Shown: one piece after another, positions 34,645-43,773 of the stretch
How the letters are laid out: each line of letters opens with the position of its first letter
How positions within the stretch are numbered: the first letter of the stretch is position 1
Translations under genes and position numbers: made by a program
NCBI RefSeq assembly: GCF_046035435.1
Contig: NZ_JBFNFH010000001.1
Length of the DNA: 64,000 nucleotides
Origin: Helcococcus bovis
Lineage (GTDB): Bacteria; Bacillota; Clostridia; Tissierellales; Peptoniphilaceae
Reading direction: 5' to 3' (one strand)
The notes under the pieces: model-generated
Database searches by the model: none
What the model saw: the letters and a program-made list of their open reading frames with translations, nothing else
Told to the model about the DNA's origin: nothing

Positions 34645-37293
34645 TTACTTTAAAATTTCGGTAATGTTATCTTTACTTATCCTATTATAAGGTATTATAA
34701 CCGAAATGTAAATTAATATAATAGCAATTAATATTCCTAGCCCCCATGTTCCCAGCGAAATTGAGAATGATTTTAATACTTCTTTAGAATATAAAATAGG
34801 TAATCCACCTAATAATTGTCTATACATTATATAAAAAACTAGTAAAGAAAGTACCAAAGATAATATTGAGGCAATTATTACAGAAAGTAAATTTTCTAAT
34901 AAAACTATCTTTTTAAGTCTTTTTTCTTTTATCCCAACTGCTTTAATTAATGCAAATTCACGTCTTCTTGTTAATGTATTTGAATATGAAGAATTTATTA
35001 TATTTAATGCTCCAATACTACAAATTAATCCTATAAATCCATAAACAAATAGTCTCGCTATTTTAATAATAGGAAAAACAGATGAAACAGTAAAAGTCTT
35101 TGGATATTTTGTAATTACAGCAGAAAATTCATAACTAGTCTTATCATCTAATTTAGTTCTATAAATTCCAACTTCAACATCTTTACGAAAATTATATTTT
35201 TCTAATTTTGAAATTTCTTCTTTGTTAGATTTTCTAATATAAAATTTAACTAAACCAGAATCATTTGAATTTTTTATATATTTTACATTAAGATTAACCG
35301 CATCTTTTTCTATTAATTCATCTTTTATTTTTACTTTTTCTTCATTATAAACATCTTTCATAGGAATAATAGTAATATTAGAAAGTTTATCAGTTAATGG
35401 TAAATTACTTAAATTTGTAACAACTCTTTTTTCATCCTTACCAAACATATTTTCAAAAATATTGTCTTCTAAAACTTCAAATGTTATATAATTTAAGTTA
35501 TCTTTATTTTCTACATTATCACCTATTATATTTGCTCTTAATTCAATTATTTCTTTTTCTTCTGTTACGGTTATTCCGTTAATTTTATTTATATCTTTTA
35601 TTAAATTATTCGCATAATCTTTATGCGTTTTAAGTACAATATTACTTTTTTGACCATTTTCTAAGGATTTTACAATTTCATTATCAAACAAGCTCATAAT
35701 ACTTGAAATTACAACAAAAAGTACAATACTTATCGAAATTGATATAGTAGTCATAATAAATCTTTTTCTATTTCTATCAATATTTCTTGACGCTAAAAAA
35801 CCATCATAACCAAATATTTTTTTTATTATTCTTCTATTTCTTGGTTTATAAACTTTTTTCTTTTGTTTTGTAACTTGATTTAAGGCCTCTATCGGTGACT
35901 TCTTAAATACAAATAATGCTGAAAGTATATTTGAAATAAATATTACTAAAAAACCAACAAATACAGATATTATTAGTACTTCTTTGCTAAAATGAACATT
36001 AATATTACCTGAAGATATTACAGAAGTTGTTCTCATTATTCTATTAACTATTTCAAAAACAATTTTCATACTTACATTTCCAACAAAATATCCTATAGGA
36101 ATCGAAACAATAAAATAGAATAAAGAGTCTAGCATAACCATTTTTAGGAGCTGTAAATTTGTGAATCCAACTACTTTTAATAATCCTAAATCTCGTAATC
36201 TTTCCACATAATTTGTAGTAAAAATATTATATATAAATAGAATAATTGCCACTGATACCATAACTATTAATGTTATGGATACATTAAACAAACTACCTAA
36301 AACTTTAGATTGTGTTATATCCTTTATTTTTATATATTCATATCTTATATTTAATCGATTATCAAGAAATTGTCCATCTTCTTTATATTGTGTTATATCC
36401 TTTAATTTTTCAACATTTTTATTTAAATTATCATAATTTGCAAAATATCCATATAAATCAAATCTATCATTTATATTATTATCTAATCCTAGTATATATC
36501 CATGAAATATGGATATTTGCTTTTCACTTTCAATACCTTCAGTATCAAAATTAGATAAATTATTTCCAGGCATCAATTCTTCTTTTATAAATCCGACAAT
36601 TTTATATTCTTTATAGTCTCCATTAAATATATCCGTCATTTTTTTGATGTCTTCAATGTTAACTAATTTCGATTTATCTATTTTGTCATAATTTTTTTCA
36701 GTTATTTCACCTTTTAATAAAGGTTTATTTTCCATTCTATTTATATAATTTTTATTGAATGTAGTATTATAATCAAAAAATTCATCTCTTTTTAGACTTT
36801 CTTGAACACCCAACTTTACAGTATTACCTATCTTATCAAATCCTGGTGCAATATATTTCAAATTATATGGAACTAAAATTTCATTTTCTGACTTAGGTAA
36901 TCTTCCTTCTAGTAACATATTTTTAGGAAAATATTTATTATAAAATTCCTGATCCGAATTTCTATGTTCAAATTCTATATAGTTATCTATTCCCAAATCT
37001 GGTGTTTTGGAATGTATTCTAGATATGTACTTTCTAGAAATTTTATATACTGCCTCTATATCTTTAAGATTATTAACTTTAATCTCTTCATCATTACTAG
37101 ATTCTGAAATTTTAAAATCATATGGTCCATTTATCCCTTCATAAGAATTTCTATTTTCAGTAATTAGTGAATAAGATATATTTCCTATCGAAGTTATCAT
37201 TGATATAGAAATTATTATTCCAAGTAAAGTTAAAATGGTTCTTAATTTATTTTTCTTTATATATCTCCAACTCAATTTACTTATAATTTTCAT
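34645..37293 (-). CDS. FtsX-type ABC transporter permease (two FtsX domains)
   Basis: Membrane subunit of a MacB/BceB-like exporter or peptide-resistance system, 882 aa. A first helix (about 19-40) is followed by a large external MacB-like periplasmic-core domain (about 45-335), then three helices, a cytoplasmic link, another single helix near 520, a second external domain (about 545-735) and three final helices. The ATG at 37293 is preferred over a TTG four codons upstream because TTGGAGAT then forms its ribosome site, one base after the ATPase stop codon. Several transported substrates (antimicrobial peptides, lipids, signals) are known for this superfamily. Confidence 0.88.
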   Translation of the reverse strand: MKIISKLSWRYIKKNKLRTILTLLGIIISISMITSIGNISYSLITENRNSYEGINGPYDFKISESSNDEEIKVNNLKDIEAVYKISRKYISRIHSKTPDLGIDNYIEFEHRNSDQEFYNKYFPKNMLLEGRLPKSENEILVPYNLKYIAPGFDKIGNTVKLGVQESLKRDEFFDYNTTFNKNYINRMENKPLLKGEITEKNYDKIDKSKLVNIEDIKKMTDIFNGDYKEYKIVGFIKEELMPGNNLSNFDTEGIESEKQISIFHGYILGLDNNINDRFDLYGYFANYDNLNKNVEKLKDITQYKEDGQFLDNRLNIRYEYIKIKDITQSKVLGSLFNVSITLIVMVSVAIILFIYNIFTTNYVERLRDLGLLKVVGFTNLQLLKMVMLDSLFYFIVSIPIGYFVGNVSMKIVFEIVNRIMRTTSVISSGNINVHFSKEVLIISVFVGFLVIFISNILSALFVFKKSPIEALNQVTKQKKKVYKPRNRRIIKKIFGYDGFLASRNIDRNRKRFIMTTISISISIVLFVVISSIMSLFDNEIVKSLENGQKSNIVLKTHKDYANNLIKDINKINGITVTEEKEIIELRANIIGDNVENKDNLNYITFEVLEDNIFENMFGKDEKRVVTNLSNLPLTDKLSNITIIPMKDVYNEEKVKIKDELIEKDAVNLNVKYIKNSNDSGLVKFYIRKSNKEEISKLEKYNFRKDVEVGIYRTKLDDKTSYEFSAVITKYPKTFTVSSVFPIIKIARLFVYGFIGLICSIGALNIINSSYSNTLTRRREFALIKAVGIKEKRLKKIVLLENLLSVIIASILSLVLSLLVFYIMYRQLLGGLPILYSKEVLKSFSISLGTWGLGILIAIILIYISVIIPYNRISKDNITEILK

Positions 37294-37294
37294 T

Positions 37295-37963
37295 TTAATC
37301 TCCAATTATTTTTCCATCTTCAATTTTTATTATTCTATCCGCTGATGCTGCAAGGCTTAAATCATGGGTTATCATAACTACCGTAATTCCATATTTTTTT
37401 CCAAAAAGCTTCAATAAATTCAAAATTTCTTGTGAATTTTTTTTATCTAAGTTTCCTGTGGGTTCATCTGCTAGAATTATAGATGGTTTATTTATCAAAG
37501 CTCTCCCAATTGAAACTCTTTGTTGTTCACCTCCAGATAATTGTGATGGATAGTGGTTTAATCTTTCTTTTAATCCTAACTGTTTAATCATTTCTTCAAA
37601 CATATTTTCATCAACATCAATATTATCTAAAGATGTAGGTAATTTGATATTTTCTTCAGCTGTTAATACAGGAATTAAATTAAAGAATTGGAATACGAAT
37701 CCAATATTTCTTCTTCTAAAAATTGATCTTTCATCTTTTTTCATTTCGTATATATCTTTACCGTTCAAATATACAGTACCACTAGTAGGGATATCCAAAC
37801 CTCCTAAAAGATGCAATAATGTTGATTTACCACCTCCGCTAGCTCCTACAACAGCAACAAATTCGCCCTCTTCTACTTCTAAATTTATATTATTTACAGG
37901 ATGAACAAATGTGTCTCCCTTTCCATAAGTTTTATTTAAATCTACAGTCTTTATTACTTTCAT
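37295..37963 (-). CDS. ABC transporter ATP-binding protein (MacB/LolD type)
   Basis: ATPase partner of the downstream FtsX-type permease, 222 aa when started at the ATG 37963. That start has a GGGGGA ribosome site and begins MKVIKTVDLNKTYGKGD; an upstream in-frame start would add 16 unrelated residues. Motifs: Walker A GASGGGKS, FVFQFFNLIPVLTAEEN (Q-loop typical of this group), signature LSGGEQQRVSIGRAL, Walker B IILADEPTGNLD, and ITHDLSLA. It has its own start region after the hairpin at 38069-38110. Confidence 0.95.
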   Translation of the reverse strand: MKVIKTVDLNKTYGKGDTFVHPVNNINLEVEEGEFVAVVGASGGGKSTLLHLLGGLDIPTSGTVYLNGKDIYEMKKDERSIFRRRNIGFVFQFFNLIPVLTAEENIKLPTSLDNIDVDENMFEEMIKQLGLKERLNHYPSQLSGGEQQRVSIGRALINKPSIILADEPTGNLDKKNSQEILNLLKLFGKKYGITVVMITHDLSLAASADRIIKIEDGKIIGD

Positions 37964-38068
37964 TTTATCCCCCAAAATATTAAATACTAATTTATATTTA
38001 TAATATATCACTTATTTATTACATTATTATTACATTTATATAACAATTTTGTTATTAAATACAAAAAT

Positions 38069-38110
38069 GGCACTATTGTAAAATAATTAAAAAATATTTA
38101 CAATAGTACC
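38069..38110 (-). terminator. Terminator between histidine kinase and ABC genes
   Basis: A 14-bp stem (GGCACTATTGTAAA and its partner, one G-T pair) with an AT loop and T-run on the minus strand, just past the kinase stop codon. Confidence 0.88.
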
Positions 38111-38125
38111 TATCTTATTTGTATT

Positions 38126-39334
38126 TTATTTTAAAAATAACATTGTAAATGTTACTCCATTATTATCATTTTGAACCGAGATAGTCCCTAATTGAGCTTC
38201 AACTATTTTTTTTGATAAGTTTAACCCAACTCCAACAGATTCTTTATTTGTGTTTCTACTTGATTTGTAAAATCTCTTAAAAATATTTGTTATATCTTCG
38301 TTAGATATGTTTTCCCCTATATTGCTTATTTCTATCCTTATCATTGATACATTAACCAAGTAATTAATATTAATATTTGTTCCTTCAAATGCATGTTCTG
38401 TTGCATTTTTTACAATATTTAATAAGGCTTCTCTAGTCCAATTTAAATCTAATTTAACTTTTGTATCTAAATCTCCAGTATGAATCAATTTCAAGTTTTT
38501 CTTATTTAATTGTTCATACAAAACTTCTTCAAACCCTAAAGATAAATTTGAAATTTTAAAATATTCTTCTTTAATCTGAATCGAATTTGCATCAAATCTT
38601 GCAATTTTCAATAATGATGAAACAAGCCATGAAAGTCGTATTATTTGTGATTGACTTAGATTTAAGAATTCTATTTGATTTTTTTCTAAATTATTAGAAT
38701 CCATTATAATTTCATTATTCATCATTAAAGATGCTAATGGAGTTTTTATTTGGTGAGATATATCAACTAAAGTATCTTTTAATTTTTCTTTCTCTTTTTC
38801 TAAAGAATCATAATTACTTTTTATAGAAAGTCCTAATTTATTAAATCTACTATTTAAACTAGAAATAACACTATCATCTTCTTCTCTAAGTTGATAATCA
38901 AACTTTTTATTTTGCAAAGAATCAATAAACTTATCAATTTTCTTTATATATTTTTTTTGAGTTCTTTTTATAAACATAAAATTTATAAGTTGTAAAATTA
39001 AAAATACAAATGTAACAATACATAAAATGTATACTAATCTCAATGAAAATAATTGTCCTCTAACATTTATAAATCCATATTTTTCATCATTTAATTTTGT
39101 TAAAGTTTCATTTAATACAGTTTCATTTTCTTCGTTTTTTAATTTTTCATAAATATTCACACCAGTTTTATCTTCATGTCGATGTATTTGCTCTATTAAA
39201 TTTTTTTCTATAATTAGTCTTTTATTTCCGGTTCTGTAGTCTAAATATTGAGTAACAAGCAATGCTACTCCAAATATGATTAAAATATTTATAATAACCA
39301 TAGTAAGATATTTTTTCCCTTTTAGTAAGACCAT
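38126..39334 (-). CDS. Sensor histidine kinase
   Basis: Membrane sensor kinase of 402 aa. Helix 1 (about 10-30) and helix 2 (about 95-117) flank an external sensor of roughly 65 residues, longer than the minimal loop of BceS-type intramembrane sensors. A HAMP-like/coiled segment leads to the HisKA domain with phospho-acceptor His in DISHQIKTPL (near 193). The HATPase domain carries N box LLNIVKNATEHA, ISNIGENI (G1-like) and VGVGLNLSKKIVEAQLG. The ATG overlaps the response-regulator stop by one base (TAATG). The pair likely controls the adjacent ABC-LCP genes; that is inference from position. Confidence 0.93.
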   Translation of the reverse strand: MVLLKGKKYLTMVIINILIIFGVALLVTQYLDYRTGNKRLIIEKNLIEQIHRHEDKTGVNIYEKLKNEENETVLNETLTKLNDEKYGFINVRGQLFSLRLVYILCIVTFVFLILQLINFMFIKRTQKKYIKKIDKFIDSLQNKKFDYQLREEDDSVISSLNSRFNKLGLSIKSNYDSLEKEKEKLKDTLVDISHQIKTPLASLMMNNEIIMDSNNLEKNQIEFLNLSQSQIIRLSWLVSSLLKIARFDANSIQIKEEYFKISNLSLGFEEVLYEQLNKKNLKLIHTGDLDTKVKLDLNWTREALLNIVKNATEHAFEGTNININYLVNVSMIRIEISNIGENISNEDITNIFKRFYKSSRNTNKESVGVGLNLSKKIVEAQLGTISVQNDNNGVTFTMLFLK

Positions 39335-40017
39335 TACTTAACCTCCACAGACCAAATATATCCTATTCCTCTTTTAGTTTTTAAGTATTTCGGCTCACTT
39401 GGATTGTTTTCTATTTTTTCTCTTATTCTATTAACATAGACTGAAATTGTTGAATATGCTTGAAATTCTGCATCAGAATCCCATAAAAACTCCAATATAT
39501 TCTCTCTGCTCAAAGCTACATTATAATTATCCATAAAATAATTTAATAATCTATATTCTGAGTGAGTTAAATCTATAATTTTATCATTCTTATAAACTTT
39601 AAGAGATGGTACGTCAATCTTTATTTCTCCAGAAATTCTTATCATCTCACTTGCAGAAACCGTTCTTTCCAATAATCTTTTAATTCTTACATGTAAAACT
39701 TTCAAACTAAATGGCTTAGTAATATAATCATCTCCACCATTATCAAATCCTTTAATTATATCCTCTTCTTCATCTTTCGCAGTTAAAAATATTATCGGTG
39801 TAGATTTATTTTTTCTAATATTTGGAATCAATTCAAAACTTTCCCCATCTGGAAGTGTAACATCCAAAATTACTAAATCAAATTTTTCATCTTCTAAAAT
39901 TTTTTTCGTCTGTAAAATATTTTCAGTATGAATTACATTATATCCTTCTTTATTTAAGGAATAAACTAACCCCACACTTAATGATCTATCATCTTCAACT
40001 AAAAGTATCTTTGTCAT
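39334..40017 (-). CDS. OmpR-family response regulator
   Basis: DNA-binding partner of the adjacent kinase, 227 aa. Receiver domain: LVEDDRSLS with acidic pair Asp9/Asp10, phospho-acceptor Asp in LVILDVTLPDG (about 53), T in IIFLTAKD (about 80) and Lys in YITKPFSL (about 102). The C-terminal winged helix (about 130-225) ends in LKTKRGIGYIWSVE, typical of the OmpR/PhoB group. A GAGGTGA ribosome site lies in the 17-base gap after the upstream ATPase gene, so it may be co-transcribed with that gene. Confidence 0.95.
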   Translation of the reverse strand: MTKILLVEDDRSLSVGLVYSLNKEGYNVIHTENILQTKKILEDEKFDLVILDVTLPDGESFELIPNIRKNKSTPIIFLTAKDEEEDIIKGFDNGGDDYITKPFSLKVLHVRIKRLLERTVSASEMIRISGEIKIDVPSLKVYKNDKIIDLTHSEYRLLNYFMDNYNVALSRENILEFLWDSDAEFQAYSTISVYVNRIREKIENNPSEPKYLKTKRGIGYIWSVEVK

Positions 40018-40034
40018 ATTTCACCTCTTTTATC

Positions 40035-41255
40035 TTATTTATAATCAGTTTTTCTATAATCCAGCAAAAATTCAACTATATTTTTATGAATAATACCATT
40101 TTGACTAAAATCTTTATTATCCATTGATAAAACATATTTCGGATAATTATCCTGAATTAAATTATACACCCCAAATTCTCTATCTCTAGTACTTTCAGAT
40201 TCTAGCAAATAGGAGACTTGAAAATATTTAATTTCTTTATTTCTTTTAGCTATAAAATCTATCTCAAAATTATTCACTTTTCCTATTTTGACTTCATAAC
40301 CTCTAAAAATCAATTCATTATAAACAATATTTTCTAAAACTCTTTCTATATTTTTAAAATTTGATAGCCCTATCGCCTCTCTAAACCCATGATCATTTAA
40401 GTAATATTTTTCTTCAACTTTTAATATTTTCTTTCCAACATAATCATACCTTTGAACTTTATTTAGTATGAATGCTTGTACACAAAATTCTAAATAATTT
40501 AATATCGTATCTATGGAAACTGTTCTTAATTCATTTTTCAAATATTTTTTTATTGATAAAGCAGAAAAGGTCTGACCTAAATTATCAATAGCATAGTTTA
40601 ATATTCTCTTAAATAAGTCTACATCTCTAACTTTGTTATACTCTAATACATCCTTTACTATTACGGTATTATACACATCTTTTAAATATTTAAAACTCGG
40701 ATCTTCTTGTAAGTCAAAATATTTTAAAAATGGCATTCCTCCAAATTGGATAAATTTGTCAAATAACTCATATTTTTCATATCCTAAATTTGAATATAAC
40801 TCCTTAAATTCACTAAAAACAAATGGCTTGATTTCAAATTCAACATATCTTCCAGCTAACAAACTGCTTAAATCTCCAGAAAGTAATGATGAATTAGATC
40901 CAGTAATATAAATATCACTATCATAGTCAACTCTAATAGAATTTATTGCTTTTTCCCAATTTTCAACTAATTGAATTTCATCAAAAAAGAAATAATTTTT
41001 TTCACCATTATTGCTAATATTTTCTGAAATATACTCCATCAACATATTATAGTTTTTTATCTTAGAAAATTTATATGATTCAAAATTAATAAAAAATTTA
41101 TTTTCTTGACCGACATCTTTTAATATTTCATCTTTTATTATTTCAAGCAATGTAGATTTTCCAACTCTTCGCATTCCTACTAATATCTTAATTACAGGTT
41201 TATCGATAAATTTGCTTATTTCATCTATATATTTTTTTCTATAAATATTTTTCAT
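40035..41255 (-). CDS. AAA ATPase with C-terminal DUF4143 (PD-(D/E)XK-like) domain
   Basis: Protein of the AAA_14/DUF4143 family, 406 aa; cellular role unknown. N-terminal ATPase: Walker A GMRRVGKST (residues 27-35), Walker B NYFFFDEIQLVENW, sensor YITGSNSSLL. The middle (about 215-265) looks like a winged helix. The C-terminal part has the degenerate nuclease-like pattern Glu...FEIDFIAKRN...KYFQVSYLLESE; the final Gln-Val replaces the catalytic E/Q-x-K, so nuclease activity is doubtful. It starts at ATG 41255 (AAGGAGG) behind a promoter with three phased palindromes and sits 17 bases before the response-regulator gene. Confidence 0.85.
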   Translation of the reverse strand: MKNIYRKKYIDEISKFIDKPVIKILVGMRRVGKSTLLEIIKDEILKDVGQENKFFINFESYKFSKIKNYNMLMEYISENISNNGEKNYFFFDEIQLVENWEKAINSIRVDYDSDIYITGSNSSLLSGDLSSLLAGRYVEFEIKPFVFSEFKELYSNLGYEKYELFDKFIQFGGMPFLKYFDLQEDPSFKYLKDVYNTVIVKDVLEYNKVRDVDLFKRILNYAIDNLGQTFSALSIKKYLKNELRTVSIDTILNYLEFCVQAFILNKVQRYDYVGKKILKVEEKYYLNDHGFREAIGLSNFKNIERVLENIVYNELIFRGYEVKIGKVNNFEIDFIAKRNKEIKYFQVSYLLESESTRDREFGVYNLIQDNYPKYVLSMDNKDFSQNGIIHKNIVEFLLDYRKTDYK

Positions 41256-41269
41256 ATAAACCTCCTTAT

Positions 41270-41369
41270 ATTTCGATTATAGTAGAAATATCAAGAAATT
41301 TCAAATAAGATTTCGATTATAATCGAAATTCATTTAGTTTTTAAATTTTATTTCTATTACAATAGAAAC
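41270..41369 (-). promoter_or_regulatory. Promoter with three 20-bp palindromes at exact 40-bp spacing
   Basis: Palindromes begin at 41270, 41310 and 41350. The middle one (ATTTCGATTATAATCGAAAT) is perfect; the outer two match 8 of 10 half-site pairs. On the minus strand a promoter TTGAAA (41304-41299), 17-bp spacer, TATAAT (41281-41276) has its -10 box inside the first palindrome and its -35 box between the first and second. This is the geometry of a cooperatively bound repressor on one DNA face (about four turns per step). The regulator is not known. Confidence 0.75.
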
Positions 41370-41372
41370 CTG

Positions 41373-42238
41373 TTAAGTAAGCTCTAGTTTATATAATTCA
41401 TACTTATCTAAAAACTTAAATCCTAATTTTTCAAATATCTCTAGTTCTTCTTCTCCGACAAAATAAGTCATATACTTTTGCCCATCACTTTTTGATACAT
41501 TTAGAGCTTTTATTAATAAATTATTCATAATTTTTTTATCAAATTTATTATCTTGAAAATCCACACCAAAAATTTCCATAAGTAATGGAGTATAGACGAA
41601 ATAAATAGTGCCCTTAACTTGTCCTTCTTCATAATATAGGTATATATTCCAATTATTTTTTGTTAAAGTAAATATTTGTTTATATAACCTTTCAGAATTC
41701 CAATAAATTCCTTCAATTTTATCATGAAGATTAGAAAAATCATTCCAATTTTCTTCTGTAACTTTTATAATTTCTCCATAATATTCTTTAGGCTGATACT
41801 CCTCAAAATTAAGAGTATATACATAGTTTTCTTCAACTTTTGTAGTACCTATTTTTTCAGATAATTTACACTTTCTGTATTTTTTGATGGCAATCCAAAG
41901 AATATTGTATATTTTGAAAAATATTGTTTAGAGTAATCAATAAATTCTCCCATAGATTTACTCTTAAATTCTTTAATGTTAAAAACTCTAATTCCCAAAT
42001 ATAGATCACTTGGAAGCCAGTAAAAATCAATCCATCCTAAAACTTCTCCATCTATTTCAAATAATAAAATTTTTGAATTTTCATCTTCAAAAGACTTAAA
42101 TGCTGACTTATAAAAATCTTCATTAGTTTTTATACCATCTAAATATGTAGGAAAAAAGGAAGTCTCAAAATCTTAAGAAAGCCTATAGGCAAATTCTAAA
42201 TACTTATTTAAGTCTTCTAAATTAGCTTCTCTCAACAT
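41373..42238 (-). pseudogene. Degenerate GNAT-type acetyltransferase
   Basis: A single ancestral gene can be read across two lesions. From ATG 42238 (inside the 3' end of the next GNAT gene) the frame reads MLREANLEDLNKYLEF, meets TAA at 42173-42175, and continues through ILLFEIDGEVLGWIDFYW to a stop near 41853. After a one-base shift near 41866 (probably one lost A) the frame resumes as KLSEKIGTTKVEENYVYTL and runs through KVTEENWNDFSNLHDKI and TIYFVYTPLLMEIFG to TAA at 41373. The layout resembles two tandem GNAT folds. Only the last 68 codons form an open frame of their own. Confidence 0.85.
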
Positions 42239-42773
42239 TATCTATAACTTTGTTATCAATCCAATATCTTTGAACTATTTTTACATCTTCTAACACTTCA
42301 TTTTCCAAAATCCCACCATTATTAATAATTGATTTTGCTGATCCGATATTAGTTTTATCACAAGTCATAAGCACTTTACCAATTCCTAATTTCTTACATT
42401 CTTCAAGTGCCAATCCTATCATAGCTGTCGCATAACCTTTTCGTCTCTCATCAGGTCTTATCCCATCTCCAATATGTCCTCCAAATTGAAGTAAATGTTC
42501 ATTTAATGAATGTCTAATATTAACCGCACCTACAAATACTTTTCTATCCATGTCATAACAAAAAAGTGTGGTAGAGGCAACTTTACCTTCATCTATATTT
42601 TCTTTTCTATCCAAATTATCCAAATAATATTGAAAATCTTCATCCATATTTCTAAAAATAGCCGATGGTGAACCATTAGTCTTATTTTTTTCAATATCTT
42701 CTTTCCATATTTTTAACATTTCAATAATTTTTTCTTTGTCATTTATTGTCGGTTTTATTAATTTTATATTCAT
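42222..42773 (-). CDS. GNAT family N-acetyltransferase (large-lobed type)
   Basis: Predicted acetyl-CoA-dependent transferase, 183 aa. Family features are GAVNIRHSLNEHLLQFGGHIGDGIRPDERRKGYATAMIGLAL, containing the acetyl-CoA pyrophosphate loop RRKGYAT and the GGHIGDGIRP block seen in a group of small-molecule or peptide acetyltransferases. NIGSAKSIINNGG is the usual C-terminal pattern. The substrate is unknown. An AGGAG ribosome site precedes the ATG. Its 3' end overlaps the start of the acetyltransferase pseudogene by 17 bases, so the two once formed an operon. Confidence 0.88.
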   Translation of the reverse strand: MNIKLIKPTINDKEKIIEMLKIWKEDIEKNKTNGSPSAIFRNMDEDFQYYLDNLDRKENIDEGKVASTTLFCYDMDRKVFVGAVNIRHSLNEHLLQFGGHIGDGIRPDERRKGYATAMIGLALEECKKLGIGKVLMTCDKTNIGSAKSIINNGGILENEVLEDVKIVQRYWIDNKVIDNVERS

Positions 42774-42907
42774 AGTTTATCTCCTAAAAATTATGTGCTT
42801 GAATGTCATACGCATATCACGCAGGTATAACATGCACATTATACGCATAAATCATTTATGTTTTTAAATACTTTATAATATTATACATTAAAAGGAGTTC
42901 TATTTCC

Positions 42908-43003
42908 TTGACAAAAGTAAGTACAAATATTAGTTTAGATCCATTTTTGAAAAAAATGCTCAAGAATTATTAAAAGATTTAGGAATGAATCTTTCAACTG
43001 CAA
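42908..43003 (+). pseudogene. RelB/DinJ-type antitoxin remnant
   Basis: A TTG start (42908-42910) with AAAGGAG ten bases upstream and a TATAAT box (42874-42879) begins TKVSTNISLDPFLKK. After a frameshift in the run of A at about 42950-42956 it continues NAQELLKDLGMNLSTAI. This is the N-terminal ribbon-helix-helix portion of a RelB/DinJ antitoxin. It breaks off at about 43000 against the 3' end of the next gene and no RelE/YafQ toxin follows. Upstream DNA (42800-42850) contains two copies of TACGCATA, perhaps the old operator. Confidence 0.75.
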
Positions 43004-43771
43004 TCATAATTTTTTTAATACATCAAAGCATAATTTTAAGGCATATTCATAAGAGTCTTCTCCAAAATTTCTAGCATCATATTTTTCGATATCTGCTAAT
43101 GAATCTGCAGTAAAAAGAATTTGCCCCCAAATTACATTTCTGAATTGTGCTACAGCCGCTAAAGCCGAACACTCCATTTCGACAACAGCACAACCTTCTT
43201 CTTTTCTATAAGCAACTTTTTCAGGAGTTTCTCTATAAAAACCATCAGTAGTCCAAGTTAAAACCTCGACATATTCTAATCCATGTTCTATTAGTGTCTT
43301 TTCAATAGCTTTCAATGCAACTTTATTTATTTCAATATACCTAGAAGGATTTATATAATGGTAGCTTGTACCTTCATCTCTTAAAGCTTTTATAGGAACT
43401 ATAAACTTATTTTCATCTAAATCAATCAAAACACCACAAGTTCCTGACGAAATTATTTTTTTTACCCCATAAGAAATCAACCAATCTAAAATCTGCCCTG
43501 ATGAAGCTGAACCCATTGGTGCCTGAACTAAACAAATTTCTTCACCTTCATATTTTACAACATAAATTGGATATATTTTAGTACAAGATATAAATTCATA
43601 AACTTTACATGCTCTATTTTTTTCGGCGAATTTATCTATTTCATCTTCTAAAAATGCAAACACACATTTTTCAGGTAATTCTAATTTCAAATTTTCATGA
43701 TTTGGCATAATAACTGCACTTTGATTATCATCATATTCCAAAATTGGAATTTCATTTTTTATTAATGTCAT
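43004..43771 (-). CDS. Nucleoside phosphorylase family protein (PNP_UDP_1)
   Basis: Predicted nucleoside phosphorylase/nucleosidase, 255 aa. Recognisable parts are the phosphate-binding MGSASSGQI, the family core ISSGTCGVL, TDGFYRETPE and the nucleoside-binding VVEMECSALAAVAQF with a following TADSL. The layout resembles the uridine-phosphorylase branch but with an N-terminal extension (about 35 residues, VIMPNHENL). The exact substrate cannot be read from sequence. It starts two bases after the GNAT stop codon and uses AGGATAAAAATG. It is a different branch from punA at 0.8 kb. Confidence 0.82.
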   Translation of the reverse strand: MTLIKNEIPILEYDDNQSAVIMPNHENLKLELPEKCVFAFLEDEIDKFAEKNRACKVYEFISCTKIYPIYVVKYEGEEICLVQAPMGSASSGQILDWLISYGVKKIISSGTCGVLIDLDENKFIVPIKALRDEGTSYHYINPSRYIEINKVALKAIEKTLIEHGLEYVEVLTWTTDGFYRETPEKVAYRKEEGCAVVEMECSALAAVAQFRNVIWGQILFTADSLADIEKYDARNFGEDSYEYALKLCFDVLKKL

Positions 43772-43773
43772 TT

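Noticed and set aside
40035..41255. Calling the DUF4143-type ATPase an active nuclease
   Set aside because: The final E/Q-x-K of the PD-(D/E)XK pattern is not convincing in this copy; only the DUF234-type gene at 45-47 kb keeps it.
41270..41369. A short CRISPR-like array (20-base repeats with 20-base spacers)
   Set aside because: The units are perfect or near palindromes overlapping a promoter, there are only three, they differ from each other, and no cas genes are present.
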